A stretch of 64,000 nucleotides of DNA, taken from NCBI RefSeq assembly GCF_963667985.1, contig NZ_OY764081.1, positions 1,585,599 through 1,649,598 on the forward strand, given 5' to 3'. This document shows, in pieces, positions 1 to 6,834 of the stretch. The notes under the pieces were generated by a model. The model made no database searches, was not told the origin of the DNA, and saw nothing but the letters and a program-made list of their open reading frames with translations. The DNA comes from an uncultured Methanocorpusculum sp. (GTDB lineage: Archaea > Halobacteriota > Methanomicrobia > Methanomicrobiales > Methanocorpusculaceae). A program made the position numbers and the translations under genes. Within the stretch, counting starts at the first letter, position 1, and each line of letters begins with the position of its first letter.

Positions 1-551
1 AGATCACCAAAGAGGACATCTTCTATTACGTATATGGCATTCTTCACAGCAAAGAGTACCGGTCAACATTCTCCAATGATCTGAAAAAGATGCTTGCACG
101 AATTCCCTTGGTCGAAAAGAAAGAGGAGTTCTTCGCATTCAGCGAGGCAGGACGCAAACTTGCTGACCTGCATCTTCATTACGAGGAGATCCCGCCGTAT
201 CCTGATGTGGAGATCAGCGGTGCCGAGTTCGAGAATTTCCGCGTTACCCAGATGAAGTTTGTTAAAAAGGGTGACAAGAGCCGGATCATCTATAATAGTT
301 CCATCACGCTTTCCAATATCCCCGAGAAAGCATACGCGTATATCGTCAATGGAAAGAGTGCGATCGAGTGGATCATGGAACGATACTGCGTAAGTGTTGA
401 CAAAGCAAGCGGTATCAAAAACGATGCAAATGACTGGGCAGATGAAGTCGGCAACCCGCGTTATATACTGGATCTCCTGCTGAGTGTCATCAATGTCAGT
501 GTTCAGACGGTCGATATCGTTGATTCGTTGCCGAAATTACAATTTGCGTGA
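1..551 (+). CDS. Type ISP restriction-modification enzyme, C-terminal part
   Basis: The reading frame is open from base 3 with no start in the window, so the gene enters from the left and only about 183 C-terminal residues are visible. The segment reads DIFYYVYGILHSKEYR, then FFAFSEAGRKLADLHLHYE. This matches the C-terminal specificity region of single-chain type ISP restriction-modification enzymes (nuclease, helicase, methyltransferase and target recognition in one polypeptide). Family members exceed 900 residues. The catalytic domains lie outside the window, so activity cannot be judged. It marks the left end of an accessory region rich in nucleases and repeats. Confidence 0.75.
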   Translation, partial: ITKEDIFYYVYGILHSKEYRSTFSNDLKKMLARIPLVEKKEEFFAFSEAGRKLADLHLHYEEIPPYPDVEISGAEFENFRVTQMKFVKKGDKSRIIYNSSITLSNIPEKAYAYIVNGKSAIEWIMERYCVSVDKASGIKNDANDWADEVGNPRYILDLLLSVINVSVQTVDIVDSLPKLQFA

Positions 552-618
552 AAAAAACGTTGTTGAGCGGCGGGGTGATGTACATAAAGAGAATCCCGTC
601 TCCTACATGCAAAAATAC

Positions 619-846
619 GATATCACCACCGCGGGCCGCTCCGCGCCGAAGTCGCGGCCCCGCACCCCGATAAAAACAAAAATGAATGATAACCAAAAAG
701 AAAAACCCGCACGCGGGTTTTTCCCCAGCATTTTTCCAGACGGCGTGCGATTTCTGCGCAGGCGATAAGCCGGAGCAGAGCACGACGACGCAAGAAAAAT
801 GCGATTCGCGAGAATTCGCGGAGATTCGCGGTGGGATTTCTCTTGT
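619..846 (+). repeat. Structured repeat R2, copy 1
   Basis: This fills the 325-bp gap between the restriction gene and the rhomboid gene. In order it has: a hairpin module with the loop CTCCGCGCCGAAGTCG; a perfect hairpin AAAAACCCGC-AC-GCGGGTTTTT (701-722); an outer arm GCATTTTTC that pairs with GAAAAATGC; a nested 39-nt stem-loop (745-783) with GTGC/GCAC, CTGC/GCAG and GGC/GCC stems around a GATAA loop; then ATTCGCG repeats ending in CGCGGTGGGAT. The left border GATATCACCACCGCG is roughly the inverse of the right border. Other copies are at 8629, 19189 and 19394. Confidence 0.8.
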
Positions 847-876
847 GTCCCCTCCCAGCCTTACCCTTCCCGAATC

Positions 877-1674
877 TCACCCTTCCGCCTTTTCACTTTC
901 TGCCTCCGGCAGCTTCTCCAGCACCAAAGCCAGGATCACACCCAGAATAAATCCGAACACATGACCAAAGAAATTGATCAGATCTCCATCCATCAGACCC
1001 ACTACATCCATAGTCAGAACAAACAACCCCGCGGTCCACACCACAAACACCGTCGTTAAGCAGAAGAGAAACGCAAACAGCCCGGACAGGGATCTGAATA
1101 GTCCGGGATCTGACTTCCTCATAGATTTATAGGAATAAGATCCCGCTAACAAAATTAGCTGGATCAGGAAGATCCCTACAATGGCAGTAACGACTCCGGA
1201 AAACCCAATCACATCCACCGACTCCGCGGATATCAGCCTCCATCCAATAACCGAACTCAGGGAAACAAACACCGGGAGAACGAAAACAGTCAGCACGTTC
1301 AGACAGAAAAGATAATACGGCGGCATCGGTTTTTTCCGCAGCCCTTCGCGCGCCCAGATCGTCAGCAGAACTAAACCTGAAAATAAAGCATATCCTAACA
1401 CATTGTTCAGCAAATGAGACATGTCCATATGGAAATAGGAAGAAACAAACGTGGACAAAGGTGTCGGAGACATAGTATCCATCTTAATGATCGACCTGAA
1501 CTCTTCAGCGGTCAGAGAAGAGATGCTGCCGATGTTATCATAGACCAGCTGACAAACAAACAGCGCAATGCAGACAAATAGAATAAACAGAGCTGAAGTG
1601 ATATATTTGTGATCCATCAGCCAGCGAAGGCCGAATTTTACGGCAAAACTTTTTGCAGGGGTTTTTGTCGTCAT
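877..1674 (-). CDS. Rhomboid-family intramembrane serine protease
   Basis: This 265-residue polytopic membrane protein has about six hydrophobic segments. It carries the rhomboid signature: SHLLNN near residues 86-91 (the HxxN oxyanion motif), GFSG at 157-160 with the likely catalytic Ser159, and FFGHVFGFILG with the likely catalytic His238. Rhomboids cleave transmembrane substrates within the bilayer. The frame also allows a TTG start ten codons upstream (1704); the ATG at 1674 is preferred. Between TM1 and the HxxN helix lies a loop of about 45 residues. No partner gene is adjacent. The 3' end faces an R2 repeat. Confidence 0.8.
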   Translation of the reverse strand: MTTKTPAKSFAVKFGLRWLMDHKYITSALFILFVCIALFVCQLVYDNIGSISSLTAEEFRSIIKMDTMSPTPLSTFVSSYFHMDMSHLLNNVLGYALFSGLVLLTIWAREGLRKKPMPPYYLFCLNVLTVFVLPVFVSLSSVIGWRLISAESVDVIGFSGVVTAIVGIFLIQLILLAGSYSYKSMRKSDPGLFRSLSGLFAFLFCLTTVFVVWTAGLFVLTMDVVGLMDGDLINFFGHVFGFILGVILALVLEKLPEAESEKAEG

Positions 1675-1786
1675 CTTATCAGAATGATACTCTGTTGTTT
1701 TCAAAACTCATAATAGAAACCCGGGAAAAAAAAGATCTTTTGATCACCCGTTCGCGCCTCAGCAAACGGACGGCTCACGTCCAGAA

Positions 1787-2119
1787 TCACACCACCCTGC
1801 CCAAAGGCCCCCTCCCAACAAACTCCCTTACCTCATCTTCCCCGAACTCCTCCCGGATCATCTTCCTCACCCACTCCCGATAGATCGCCCGCTTACTCTC
1901 AACAAGCGACGTGCCGCACTCACTGCAGAACTTCGCCCTCCCCGCATTCACAAAAGAACACTCCGGACATACATTCACAAGACCAAGCCTGCTCTGCATA
2001 GCTCCCCTAATCCACTCCTGCGTCGTCATCCCTTCAACCTTTGCCGCCGTTTCCATAAGGGATTTCATGCTCGCGGGGAGGCGCACAAGGATCTGATAGT
2101 TGTTTCGTTCTTCTTTCAT
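1787..2119 (-). CDS. Ribbon-helix-helix protein with C-terminal zinc ribbon
   Basis: The 110-residue protein begins with a short basic stretch and YQILVRLPASMKSLMETAAK, followed by GMTTQEWIRGAMQSRL. This is the beta-strand plus two-helix pattern of MetJ/Arc-type DNA-binding domains. Residues 51-69 carry CPECSFVNAGRAKFCSECG, a CxxC-x12-CxxC zinc ribbon. The charged tail could be another helix. RHH dimers bind DNA through the strand; the ribbon probably adds a DNA or protein contact (inference). It lies downstream of a second RHH gene on the same strand, with an R3 repeat between them. Confidence 0.65.
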   Translation of the reverse strand: MKEERNNYQILVRLPASMKSLMETAAKVEGMTTQEWIRGAMQSRLGLVNVCPECSFVNAGRAKFCSECGTSLVESKRAIYREWVRKMIREEFGEDEVREFVGRGPLGRVV

Positions 2120-2154
2120 CGTTCAAAAAGATCTGTTCTCGGTAAATTTCAGAA

Positions 2155-2212
2155 GTCGCAAATCAGAGATTTGCTCCGCTGAGGTCGTCCGCTTTCAGCG
2201 TCCAACCCGCTC
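2155..2212 (-). repeat. Short hairpin repeat R3, copy 1
   Basis: On the minus strand it reads GAGCGGGTTGGACGCTGAAAGCGG, then GACGACCTCAGC, then the hairpin GCAAATC-TCT-GATTTGC. It starts directly at the stop codon of the upstream RHH gene (2211-2213). Related copies are at 5682 and 7536 in sense orientation after genes, and at 6835. Confidence 0.75.
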
Positions 2213-2456
2213 AGAGCAGCCTTCTGCACAGCTCCTTTTGGATCTCCGGATCCTGCAGCATCGCAAGCATCTTCGCCTTCTCCGCATCGATCCCCATATC
2301 TCTCCTCGCCAGATCCGTTAAAATCGTCGCCGTCAGATAATCACTGATCGACTCGAACTGCGGCTTATCTCCCTTCGTCAAAGCAACCACGCGGTCATAG
2401 ACCTCCCAGCTCACCCGTGTACTGAGCAAAGGCTTCTTACTTTTCACTGCGACCAT
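2211..2456 (-). CDS. Small ribbon-helix-helix regulator
   Basis: The 81-residue protein begins MVAVKSKKPLLSTRVSWEVYD. The pattern LLSTRVSWEVYDRVVAL followed by SISDYLTATILTDLAR fits a ribbon-helix-helix DNA-binding domain of the plasmid copy-control or antitoxin type. The frame stays open upstream for 55 codons, but that part is cysteine-rich and overlaps promoter-like DNA, so the ATG at 2456 is chosen. A perfect dyad TTATATAC-N6-GTATATAA lies 15 bp upstream and covers a TATA-like box, which suggests autoregulation. No toxin partner is evident. Confidence 0.65.
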   Translation of the reverse strand: MVAVKSKKPLLSTRVSWEVYDRVVALTKGDKPQFESISDYLTATILTDLARRDMGIDAEKAKMLAMLQDPEIQKELCRRLL

Positions 2457-2552
2457 ATCTGTATGTAAACTTATATACGCATGAGTATATAATACCAATA
2501 CAAAACAACAGCAATTAAATATCTCCGTGACATAATTACTCTTGTAACCCCG
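2457..2552. promoter_or_regulatory. Divergent promoter region with perfect 8-bp dyad
   Basis: TTATATAC (2471-2478) and GTATATAA (2485-2492) are perfect inverted repeats with a 6-bp spacer; each half also resembles an archaeal TATA box. The dyad sits just upstream of the RHH gene. GTATGTAA at 2461-2468 is the inverse of the TTACATAC motif repeated at 2883 and 3096. It is a candidate operator for the RHH protein. Confidence 0.5.
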
Positions 2553-2774
2553 ATGGATCCAAAACTCAGCGGGGCAAATTCCTATCTGAAACAGAATAAC
2601 TACACAACTTACCGGCAGCATCTGGCAGAGGGGAGCCCTAGGCAGTGGCCCGACGCACAGCGAGGCATTTTGACCCAGATAGACTACAGAGACCCAGGCA
2701 TCCGGACTCTGTTTTCACCACTTATTCTTGGATGCATCAAAGAGATCCTGGAAAAAGGACAGGACAAAACCTGA
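2553..2774 (+). CDS. Hypothetical small protein
   Basis: This 73-codon frame starts MDPKLSGANSYLKQNNYT and ends KEILEKGQDKT. Its amino-acid composition is ordinary rather than biased, and it lies divergent from the RHH gene across a shared promoter-like region. I recognise no family. No clear ribosome-binding site precedes the ATG, and a second frame overlaps its end, so it may not be translated. Confidence 0.35.
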   Translation: MDPKLSGANSYLKQNNYTTYRQHLAEGSPRQWPDAQRGILTQIDYRDPGIRTLFSPLILGCIKEILEKGQDKT

Positions 2775-2807
2775 CCAACATTCAACCTCTTTTATCTATG
2801 TATCTAT

Positions 2808-3050
2808 GCATGTACCTAGATACACAAATCAAAAAAACGATATCCCCCGCCAGACTACGTCCGGACGGAAGGAAAGACGTACTTACATACACACATAAAT
2901 GTAATTTCTCTCTCTCTTCTGTACAAAACAAAGTACATACTATACTTATAAAAAAAAAGTGATTGATGAGCAATTTTCTTCCCGTATTTACTTACTTACG
3001 GACGTAGTCCTTACCCCCCCATCGTTTTTTTAACACATATATCTACATGC
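2808..3050. repeat. Large imperfect inverted repeat with TTACATAC motifs
   Basis: Left arm 2808-2863 and right arm 2999-3050 share, in inverted order, GCATGTA, AAAAAAACGAT and GACTACGTCCG. The two long blocks are separated by 11 bp in both arms. The 135-bp interior is AT-rich and holds TTACATAC (2883-2890) and GTACATAC (2933-2940); a further TTACATAC lies at 3096-3103 and its inverse at 2461-2468. No gene is supported between 2775 and 3221. The layout (RHH regulator, iteron-like motifs, dyad) fits a plasmid origin or partition site, but no replication protein is present. Confidence 0.55.
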
Positions 3051-3221
3051 ACACATACCTGTCCGCATATCTGCGCAAATACAAAGTATGCAAATTTACA
3101 TACAATTTGATGCAAATAATTAAAATTAAATATCTGCAGAACCCATCTTTTCTTGTAAGTCATACGGCTTGCCAAACATCGAACAAACAAGGAAGTGAAA
3201 AACATAGGACTAACATTCACC

Positions 3222-3353
3222 ATGTACATCGGAGAACCGGATCGAACAACCTTCGAAGCCTTCTCAAGAAAGTACCCGAGACCGCACACATCGAAAATGA
3301 TCCTCGGTCTCATGCGAAAAAACCTCAACGACCACGGAGAAATCGATGCCTGA
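3222..3353 (+). CDS. Small RHH-like protein, first gene of overlapping array
   Basis: This 43-residue frame (MYIGEPDRTTFEAFSRKYPR...) ends in TGA at 3351-3353 and overlaps the next gene's ATG at 3346. Its segment SKMILGLMRKNL parallels SSMIVGFMENAL in the next protein, so both may be small helix-rich DNA-binding proteins of RHH type (inference). It opens a run of eight same-strand genes joined by start/stop overlaps. Confidence 0.45.
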   Translation: MYIGEPDRTTFEAFSRKYPRPHTSKMILGLMRKNLNDHGEIDA

Positions 3354-3717
3354 CTACAAAGTCTACATCCCCGAAGCAAAAGCCCCTCTTCTTTACCAAT
3401 ATAAAGAACAGTTCGGCAAAGACGCCTCGTCCATGATCGTCGGATTCATGGAAAACGCCCTCGCCAACACCGACAAAACCGGACGGCAAAACCCGGTAGC
3501 TTCCACGGCACATGACATCTATCAGATCTACTTCGGCGACATTGAAAGCGAAAAAGCCTTTCTCTACCTCTTCGATACCCGGGAAAGTGCCGGACTCGCC
3601 CTCTAAAACCGGACGGACATTCTCATCAGAAAACATCCCGACATCTGTACCGACGTCATCGCACAGTTCAAAAAAACCTATCCCAAACTCGCAAAGATCA
3701 CAGGAATTACAACATGA
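3346..3717 (+). pseudogene. RHH-like protein interrupted by an in-frame TAA
   Basis: The frame from ATG 3346 gives 86 residues (MPDYKVYIPEAKAPLLYQYK..., RHH-like N-terminus) and stops at TAA 3604-3606. The same frame then continues with normal coding character (NRTDILIRKHPDICTDVIAQ...) for 36 codons to a TGA at 3715-3717. That TGA forms an ATGA overlap with the next gene, as at other junctions of this array. This suggests the ancestral gene ran to 3717 and has a nonsense mutation. Alternatively, the 86-residue product is the functional form. Confidence 0.55.
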
Positions 3718-4097
3718 AACAAAAACACAGCAAAAGAACCACGGAAAAAACCAGGAACACGCCAAAAAAACATGCCTGCCCGATGACAGTCACGAAACAG
3801 AATCAGGGAACAGGCAAAAAATTATTTGACGCAACGAAAGAAAAATCCACCGGACCGGACATCGAAATCATCACCGGATTCACGGTTGCCGCCACCCCGG
3901 GCCTTCATGCTCATCTCGAAAATCTCGACCCCGTTGAGTGGCAGATCCTCAACACGGCCCTGTACGACGCACACCACGACATCGTCCAGACGGTCCTCTC
4001 GATCCTCGCTGCAAAGGGCGTCGCCGTTTCTTCGCTCGGCGGCGAAGTACTCAGGTTCACGCTCCAGTTCCTCAAAAACATCCCGGAGGAGCCGTAA
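3714..4097 (+). CDS. Hypothetical protein of overlapping array
   Basis: The 127-residue protein has a lysine-rich, probably disordered N-terminus (first 45 residues) and a compact helical C-terminal part (LENLDPVEWQILNTALYDAH, then VLSILAAKGVAVSSLGGEV). I recognise no family. It overlaps the preceding frame by ATGA and the HNH gene by TAATG, so it is probably translated by coupling within one transcript. Confidence 0.55.
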   Translation: MKQKHSKRTTEKTRNTPKKHACPMTVTKQNQGTGKKLFDATKEKSTGPDIEIITGFTVAATPGLHAHLENLDPVEWQILNTALYDAHHDIVQTVLSILAAKGVAVSSLGGEVLRFTLQFLKNIPEEP

Positions 4098-4621
4098 TGC
4101 AGGAGCATAAACCCTGTCTCGGCCTGCGGCTCGCTGACCGGGTGATCCTCTCGAGGATCCTTGCCGGAACCTGGAAAGTCGATGCGGAAAACGGCGAGAT
4201 CATCTCGCGAAACACCGGTAAGCCTATGAGCTTTTCCCGTAAGAACAACGGATATCGTTCGATCCGTGCCCGATATAAGGGATTCATGGTGGACATCACC
4301 AAGCACCGGGCCGTCTATATCGGCGGGACCTGCAAAACGATGGACGACCTTCCGGTCGATCTGAACCTCCATATCGACCACATCAACGGAAACATCGATG
4401 ACTGCCGGCTCGCAAACCTCCGGTTGATCCCGTGCTGGGACAACAACCACCCGCAGTCGGGACGGAAACTGCGAATCTTTACGGATGAACAGGTCAGGGA
4501 GATCCGACGACGGTATGCGGAAGGCGAACCTCCCCGGGTCCTTGCACCGGAGTTCGGCGTGGCCAAAAGCACAATCCACCGACTCGTTTCCCGGCGGACC
4601 TATGCGGAGGTGGGCCTGTGA
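4097..4621 (+). CDS. HNH endonuclease with C-terminal HTH
   Basis: The start is the ATG at 4097, which overlaps the previous stop and follows GGAGGAG; the longer open frame upstream is a shadow. The 174-residue product carries HIDHINGNIDD followed by NLRLIP and NNHPQSGRK, the HNH nuclease core of phage and homing-type endonucleases. At the C-terminus FTDEQVREIRRRYAEGE and FGVAKSTIHRLV form a helix-turn-helix that probably sets DNA specificity. Such free-standing enzymes nick or cut DNA and are common in viruses and plasmids. Its place in a dense overlapping array supports a mobile-element origin. Confidence 0.85.
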   Translation: MQEHKPCLGLRLADRVILSRILAGTWKVDAENGEIISRNTGKPMSFSRKNNGYRSIRARYKGFMVDITKHRAVYIGGTCKTMDDLPVDLNLHIDHINGNIDDCRLANLRLIPCWDNNHPQSGRKLRIFTDEQVREIRRRYAEGEPPRVLAPEFGVAKSTIHRLVSRRTYAEVGL

Positions 4622-4878
4622 GCGAACCTGGGACTGAATACCTGCGGAGGATCAAGTTCTCCTGTCCGGTCTGCCTAAACTCGGTCACGGAAAAGGTCTG
4701 GGTCGAGGACAAACGCGATCTGAAACAGGCGGTTCAAAACTGCCCGGTCTGCGGGTCGCCGACGCTTCGGATCGATTCGCCGGATGACGACATCCAGTTC
4801 TTCGCCTACCTCGATATGCGAAGGACGATTCAAGAGAGAATCGACGAGCAGATGGAGTATACGTATGACTACACATGA
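4618..4878 (+). CDS. Small zinc-ribbon protein
   Basis: The GTG start at 4618 overlaps the HNH gene stop (GTGA). The 86-residue product has two CxxC pairs (CPVCLNSV and CPVCGSPT) about 28 residues apart, consistent with a zinc ribbon. An acidic, helical tail follows (MRRTIQERIDEQMEY). I do not recognise the family; binding to nucleic acid or a partner protein is possible. Its stop overlaps the next gene by 14 bases. Confidence 0.6.
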   Translation: MSEPGTEYLRRIKFSCPVCLNSVTEKVWVEDKRDLKQAVQNCPVCGSPTLRIDSPDDDIQFFAYLDMRRTIQERIDEQMEYTYDYT

Positions 4879-5350
4879 TTCCGCAGAGGTCCTTTCCGTT
4901 CTGGAGGCGGCGTTTCCCTGCCCGGAGGAGGAGTATGCGGATGCATTTTACTGCCAGGAGATGACGAAGGTTCTGGAGGAACTCGCGGGTTTCTTTGCGG
5001 CCCGGTTTTCGGAGACGGTTGACGAGATCAGGGCAGGCGGTCTTGAGTCTGCGGAGTTTGTTCTCCGGCTGGAGGAGCGGCGGAGTAAGATGGTGAATGT
5101 GCCGCTGCTTCGCGAGGAGATGCCGGATCTGTTTGCGGAGCTGGCGTTCGTTTCAACGGCGGATGCGGGGAAGCTTCTGTCGAAGAAGTTCCTGTATGAT
5201 GCGACGAAGAGTCTGATCAAGGACCGGATCGTGAATTATGAGCAGGTGAATCTTAAGGATCTGGAGACGTGGCTTCCGGCACCGGAGTTTTCCCGGTATG
5301 TGTCGGAGCGGGTGGTCCCGAAGGGGTATGTTGTGGAGGTGAAGTCGTGA
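4865..5350 (+). CDS. Hypothetical helical protein of overlapping array
   Basis: The ATG at 4865 lies inside the end of the zinc-ribbon gene and follows a GGAG. The 161-residue product is acidic and mostly helical (EEYADAFYCQEMTKVLEELA...), with a C-terminal motif LKDLETWLPAPEFSRYVSERV. I recognise no domain. Conserved overlap with both neighbours supports translation. Confidence 0.6.
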   Translation: MTTHDSAEVLSVLEAAFPCPEEEYADAFYCQEMTKVLEELAGFFAARFSETVDEIRAGGLESAEFVLRLEERRSKMVNVPLLREEMPDLFAELAFVSTADAGKLLSKKFLYDATKSLIKDRIVNYEQVNLKDLETWLPAPEFSRYVSERVVPKGYVVEVKS

Positions 5351-5451
5351 AGCATTGGTATGAATGGGGTGAACCGAATGGTTCGCCCTCAGTGGAGCAA
5401 GGTTTTTCCTTGCGACTCAAGACCAGTGTCGAAGAAGGGGGTCACCCCTGA
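5347..5451 (+). CDS. Tiny ORF with palindromic interior
   Basis: A 34-residue frame from GTG 5347 overlaps the upstream stop (GTGA) and the downstream ATG (TGATG). Its first residues, VKHWYEW, resemble the next protein's MRHWYDF. The DNA between holds dyads, for example GGTGAACC-GAAT-GGTTCGCC and GCAAGG-TTTTT-CCTTGC. It may be an inserted structured element that duplicated the downstream start rather than a gene. Confidence 0.35.
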   Translation: MKHWYEWGEPNGSPSVEQGFSLRLKTSVEEGGHP

Positions 5452-5660
5452 TGAGACACTGGTATGATTTCCCGGAGCTTCTGGATAGAACGAAGCTAAA
5501 AGAGCTGGTGGATGCCGGGCTGAGTGTCCGGGAGCTGTCGATTAGGGCGGGCTGTTCGCGGCAGTGTGTGGAGACGGCTTTGAAGCGGCACGGACTTATG
5601 GCGAAGGGTCAACGGGGGGTGATGCCGCGGTTTATTAGGAGAAGGAGAGGGGAGGGGTAG
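5451..5660 (+). CDS. Small helix-turn-helix protein
   Basis: The 69-residue protein starts at ATG 5451, which overlaps the previous stop. Residues 16-48 (LKELVDAGLSVRELSIRAG then CSRQCVETALKRHG) form a clear helix-turn-helix like those of resolvases and phage regulators. A very basic tail (RFIRRRRGEG) follows. It is the last gene of the overlapping array. An R3 repeat starts about 20 bp after its stop. Confidence 0.6.
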   Translation: MRHWYDFPELLDRTKLKELVDAGLSVRELSIRAGCSRQCVETALKRHGLMAKGQRGVMPRFIRRRRGEG

Positions 5661-5681
5661 AGACCTCCATTATTTTTTTGG

Positions 5682-5738
5682 GAGCGGGTCGGACACTGAA
5701 AGCGGACGACCTCAGCTGAGAAAATCTTTGATTTGCGA
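5682..5738 (+). repeat. Short hairpin repeat R3, copy 2
   Basis: It reads GAGCGGGTCGGACACTGAAAG, then CGGACGACCTCAGC, and ends GATTTGCGA. It is about 85% identical to the inverse of copy 1. The terminal hairpin is damaged here (AAAATC-TTT-GATTTGC). It lies just 3' of the HTH gene, in sense orientation. Confidence 0.7.
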
Positions 5739-5740
5739 TT

Positions 5741-5933
5741 GTACTTCGATTTCGTGTACGGGATGAGCGCGGAAGCATGAGAAAATACCAACCGCGAATC
5801 GGCGCGAATCCGCCCTACGGGCGAGAAAATCGGATTTGCTTATCCTCACTCTCGCAATCCAGCTTCGCTGTCTTGCTCGTCCCTTCATCGGGACCGTTCG
5901 GGCAAATCCTGTCGGCGCCCCAGCGCCTCCTTT
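5741..5933 (+). repeat. R1 inverted repeat, left arm
   Basis: This 193-bp arm is about 97% identical (roughly six mismatches) to the inverse of 6424-6616. It starts with the border GTACTTCGATTTCGTGTAC, then ACCAACCGCGAATCGGCGCG, GCCCTACGGGC, GGATTTGC and the palindrome GGCGCC. With its partner it brackets the GxxExxY gene. The 39 bp between this arm and the gene must hold the promoter unless the arm supplies it. Confidence 0.85.
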
Positions 5934-5972
5934 GGAGAAATTATATCATCTCTCGAAAAAGAATGAAAAAAC

Positions 5973-6425
5973 ATGATGTCTGGTGATATAATCCTGCCCG
6001 AAGAAACGGATCATCTCTTTTTTGCCGAGGTTAGAAAAATTGTCGGGTGTGCTTTTCATGTGTATAACTCGCTTGGTAGCGGATTTCTGGAAGCAATATA
6101 TCGCGATGCTTTGATGATAGAATTCAGGGATAATGATATTCCTGCCGAGATGGAAAAACATCTGGATGTCTATTATAAGGGAGAAAAGCTGCCAAGCGCT
6201 TACAAAACGGATATCATCTGCTATGGGCAGATAATCCTTGAACTCAAAGCAGTCACCAAACTCACCGATGCGGATTCAGCTCAGATCCTTCATTATCTGA
6301 AAGCTACCGGTATCAAAACTGGGATATTATTCAATTTCGGCAAGAAGGGAAAACTTGAGTGGAAGAGATTTGTCTATTCCGATGAAAAATATCTGAATAA
6401 TGAGAATATCCGGAATACCCCATAA
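5973..6425 (+). CDS. GxxExxY-family PD-(D/E)XK nuclease-like protein
   Basis: The 150-residue protein has the family signature GSGFLEAIY (residues 29-37). Its C-terminal core has TDIICYGQIILELKAV, which fits the D...(E)xK active site of the PD-(D/E)XK fold to which this family is assigned. Cellular function of the family is unknown. An alternative start is three bases downstream. The coding sequence fills the space between two 193-bp inverted repeats, and its stop lies on the first bases of the right arm. It is AT-richer than core genes of the window. The gene and repeats together look like a mobile cassette, though no transposase is present. Confidence 0.85.
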   Translation: MMSGDIILPEETDHLFFAEVRKIVGCAFHVYNSLGSGFLEAIYRDALMIEFRDNDIPAEMEKHLDVYYKGEKLPSAYKTDIICYGQIILELKAVTKLTDADSAQILHYLKATGIKTGILFNFGKKGKLEWKRFVYSDEKYLNNENIRNTP

Positions 6426-6616
6426 AAGAGGCGCCGGGGCGCCGACAGGATTTGCCCGAACGGTCCCGATGAAGGGACGAGCAAGACAGCGAAGCTGGGT
6501 TGCGAGAGTGAGGATAAGCAAATCCGATTATCTCGCCCGTAGGGCGGATTCGCGCCGATTCGCGGTTGGTATTTTCTCATGCTTCCGCGCTCATCTAGTA
6601 CACGAAATCGAAGTAC
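6424..6616 (-). repeat. R1 inverted repeat, right arm
   Basis: It is the inverse of 5741-5933. It can fold: GGATTTGC pairs with GCAAATCC, enclosing GTCCC-GATGAA-GGGAC and GCAAGACAGC-GAA-GCTGGGTTGC, with GCCC-GTA-GGGC outside. It ends with CGCGGTTGGTATTTTCTCAT and the border TACACGAAATCGAAGTAC. Confidence 0.85.
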
Positions 6617-6834
6617 ATTCCGAAAAAATACAGAGAAATCAAGACAATTTCTCCCCATTATATCTACTTTTACGTCCAATATTATAGTAGAGGTTGGCAC
6701 ACCGCCAAAGATCCCTCCCCAAATATCGGAATAGAATACCATAACGATACTATATACAGAGTGGGTGCTTTCGAACAGTGTGCCGGCTTCGATAAAAATA
6801 GGATAGCTTTGGTCTCCTTTGACTTCCGCAGCAG
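6617..6834. other. Intergenic DNA, possible gene remnant
   Basis: No complete gene is supported here. A minus-strand frame reads through part of it (QSYPIFIEAGTLFES...), without a start or family match. It may be a decayed fragment between repeats R1 and R3. Confidence 0.25.

Noticed and set aside
2645-2962. 105-codon frame overlapping the hypothetical gene at 2553
   Set aside because: It runs into the inverted-repeat arm and has an unnatural composition; overlap with a more protein-like frame.
3011-3379. Minus-strand frame of 122 codons over the AT-rich region
   Set aside because: It reads the complement of repeat DNA and of the array's first gene; no start signal and skewed composition.
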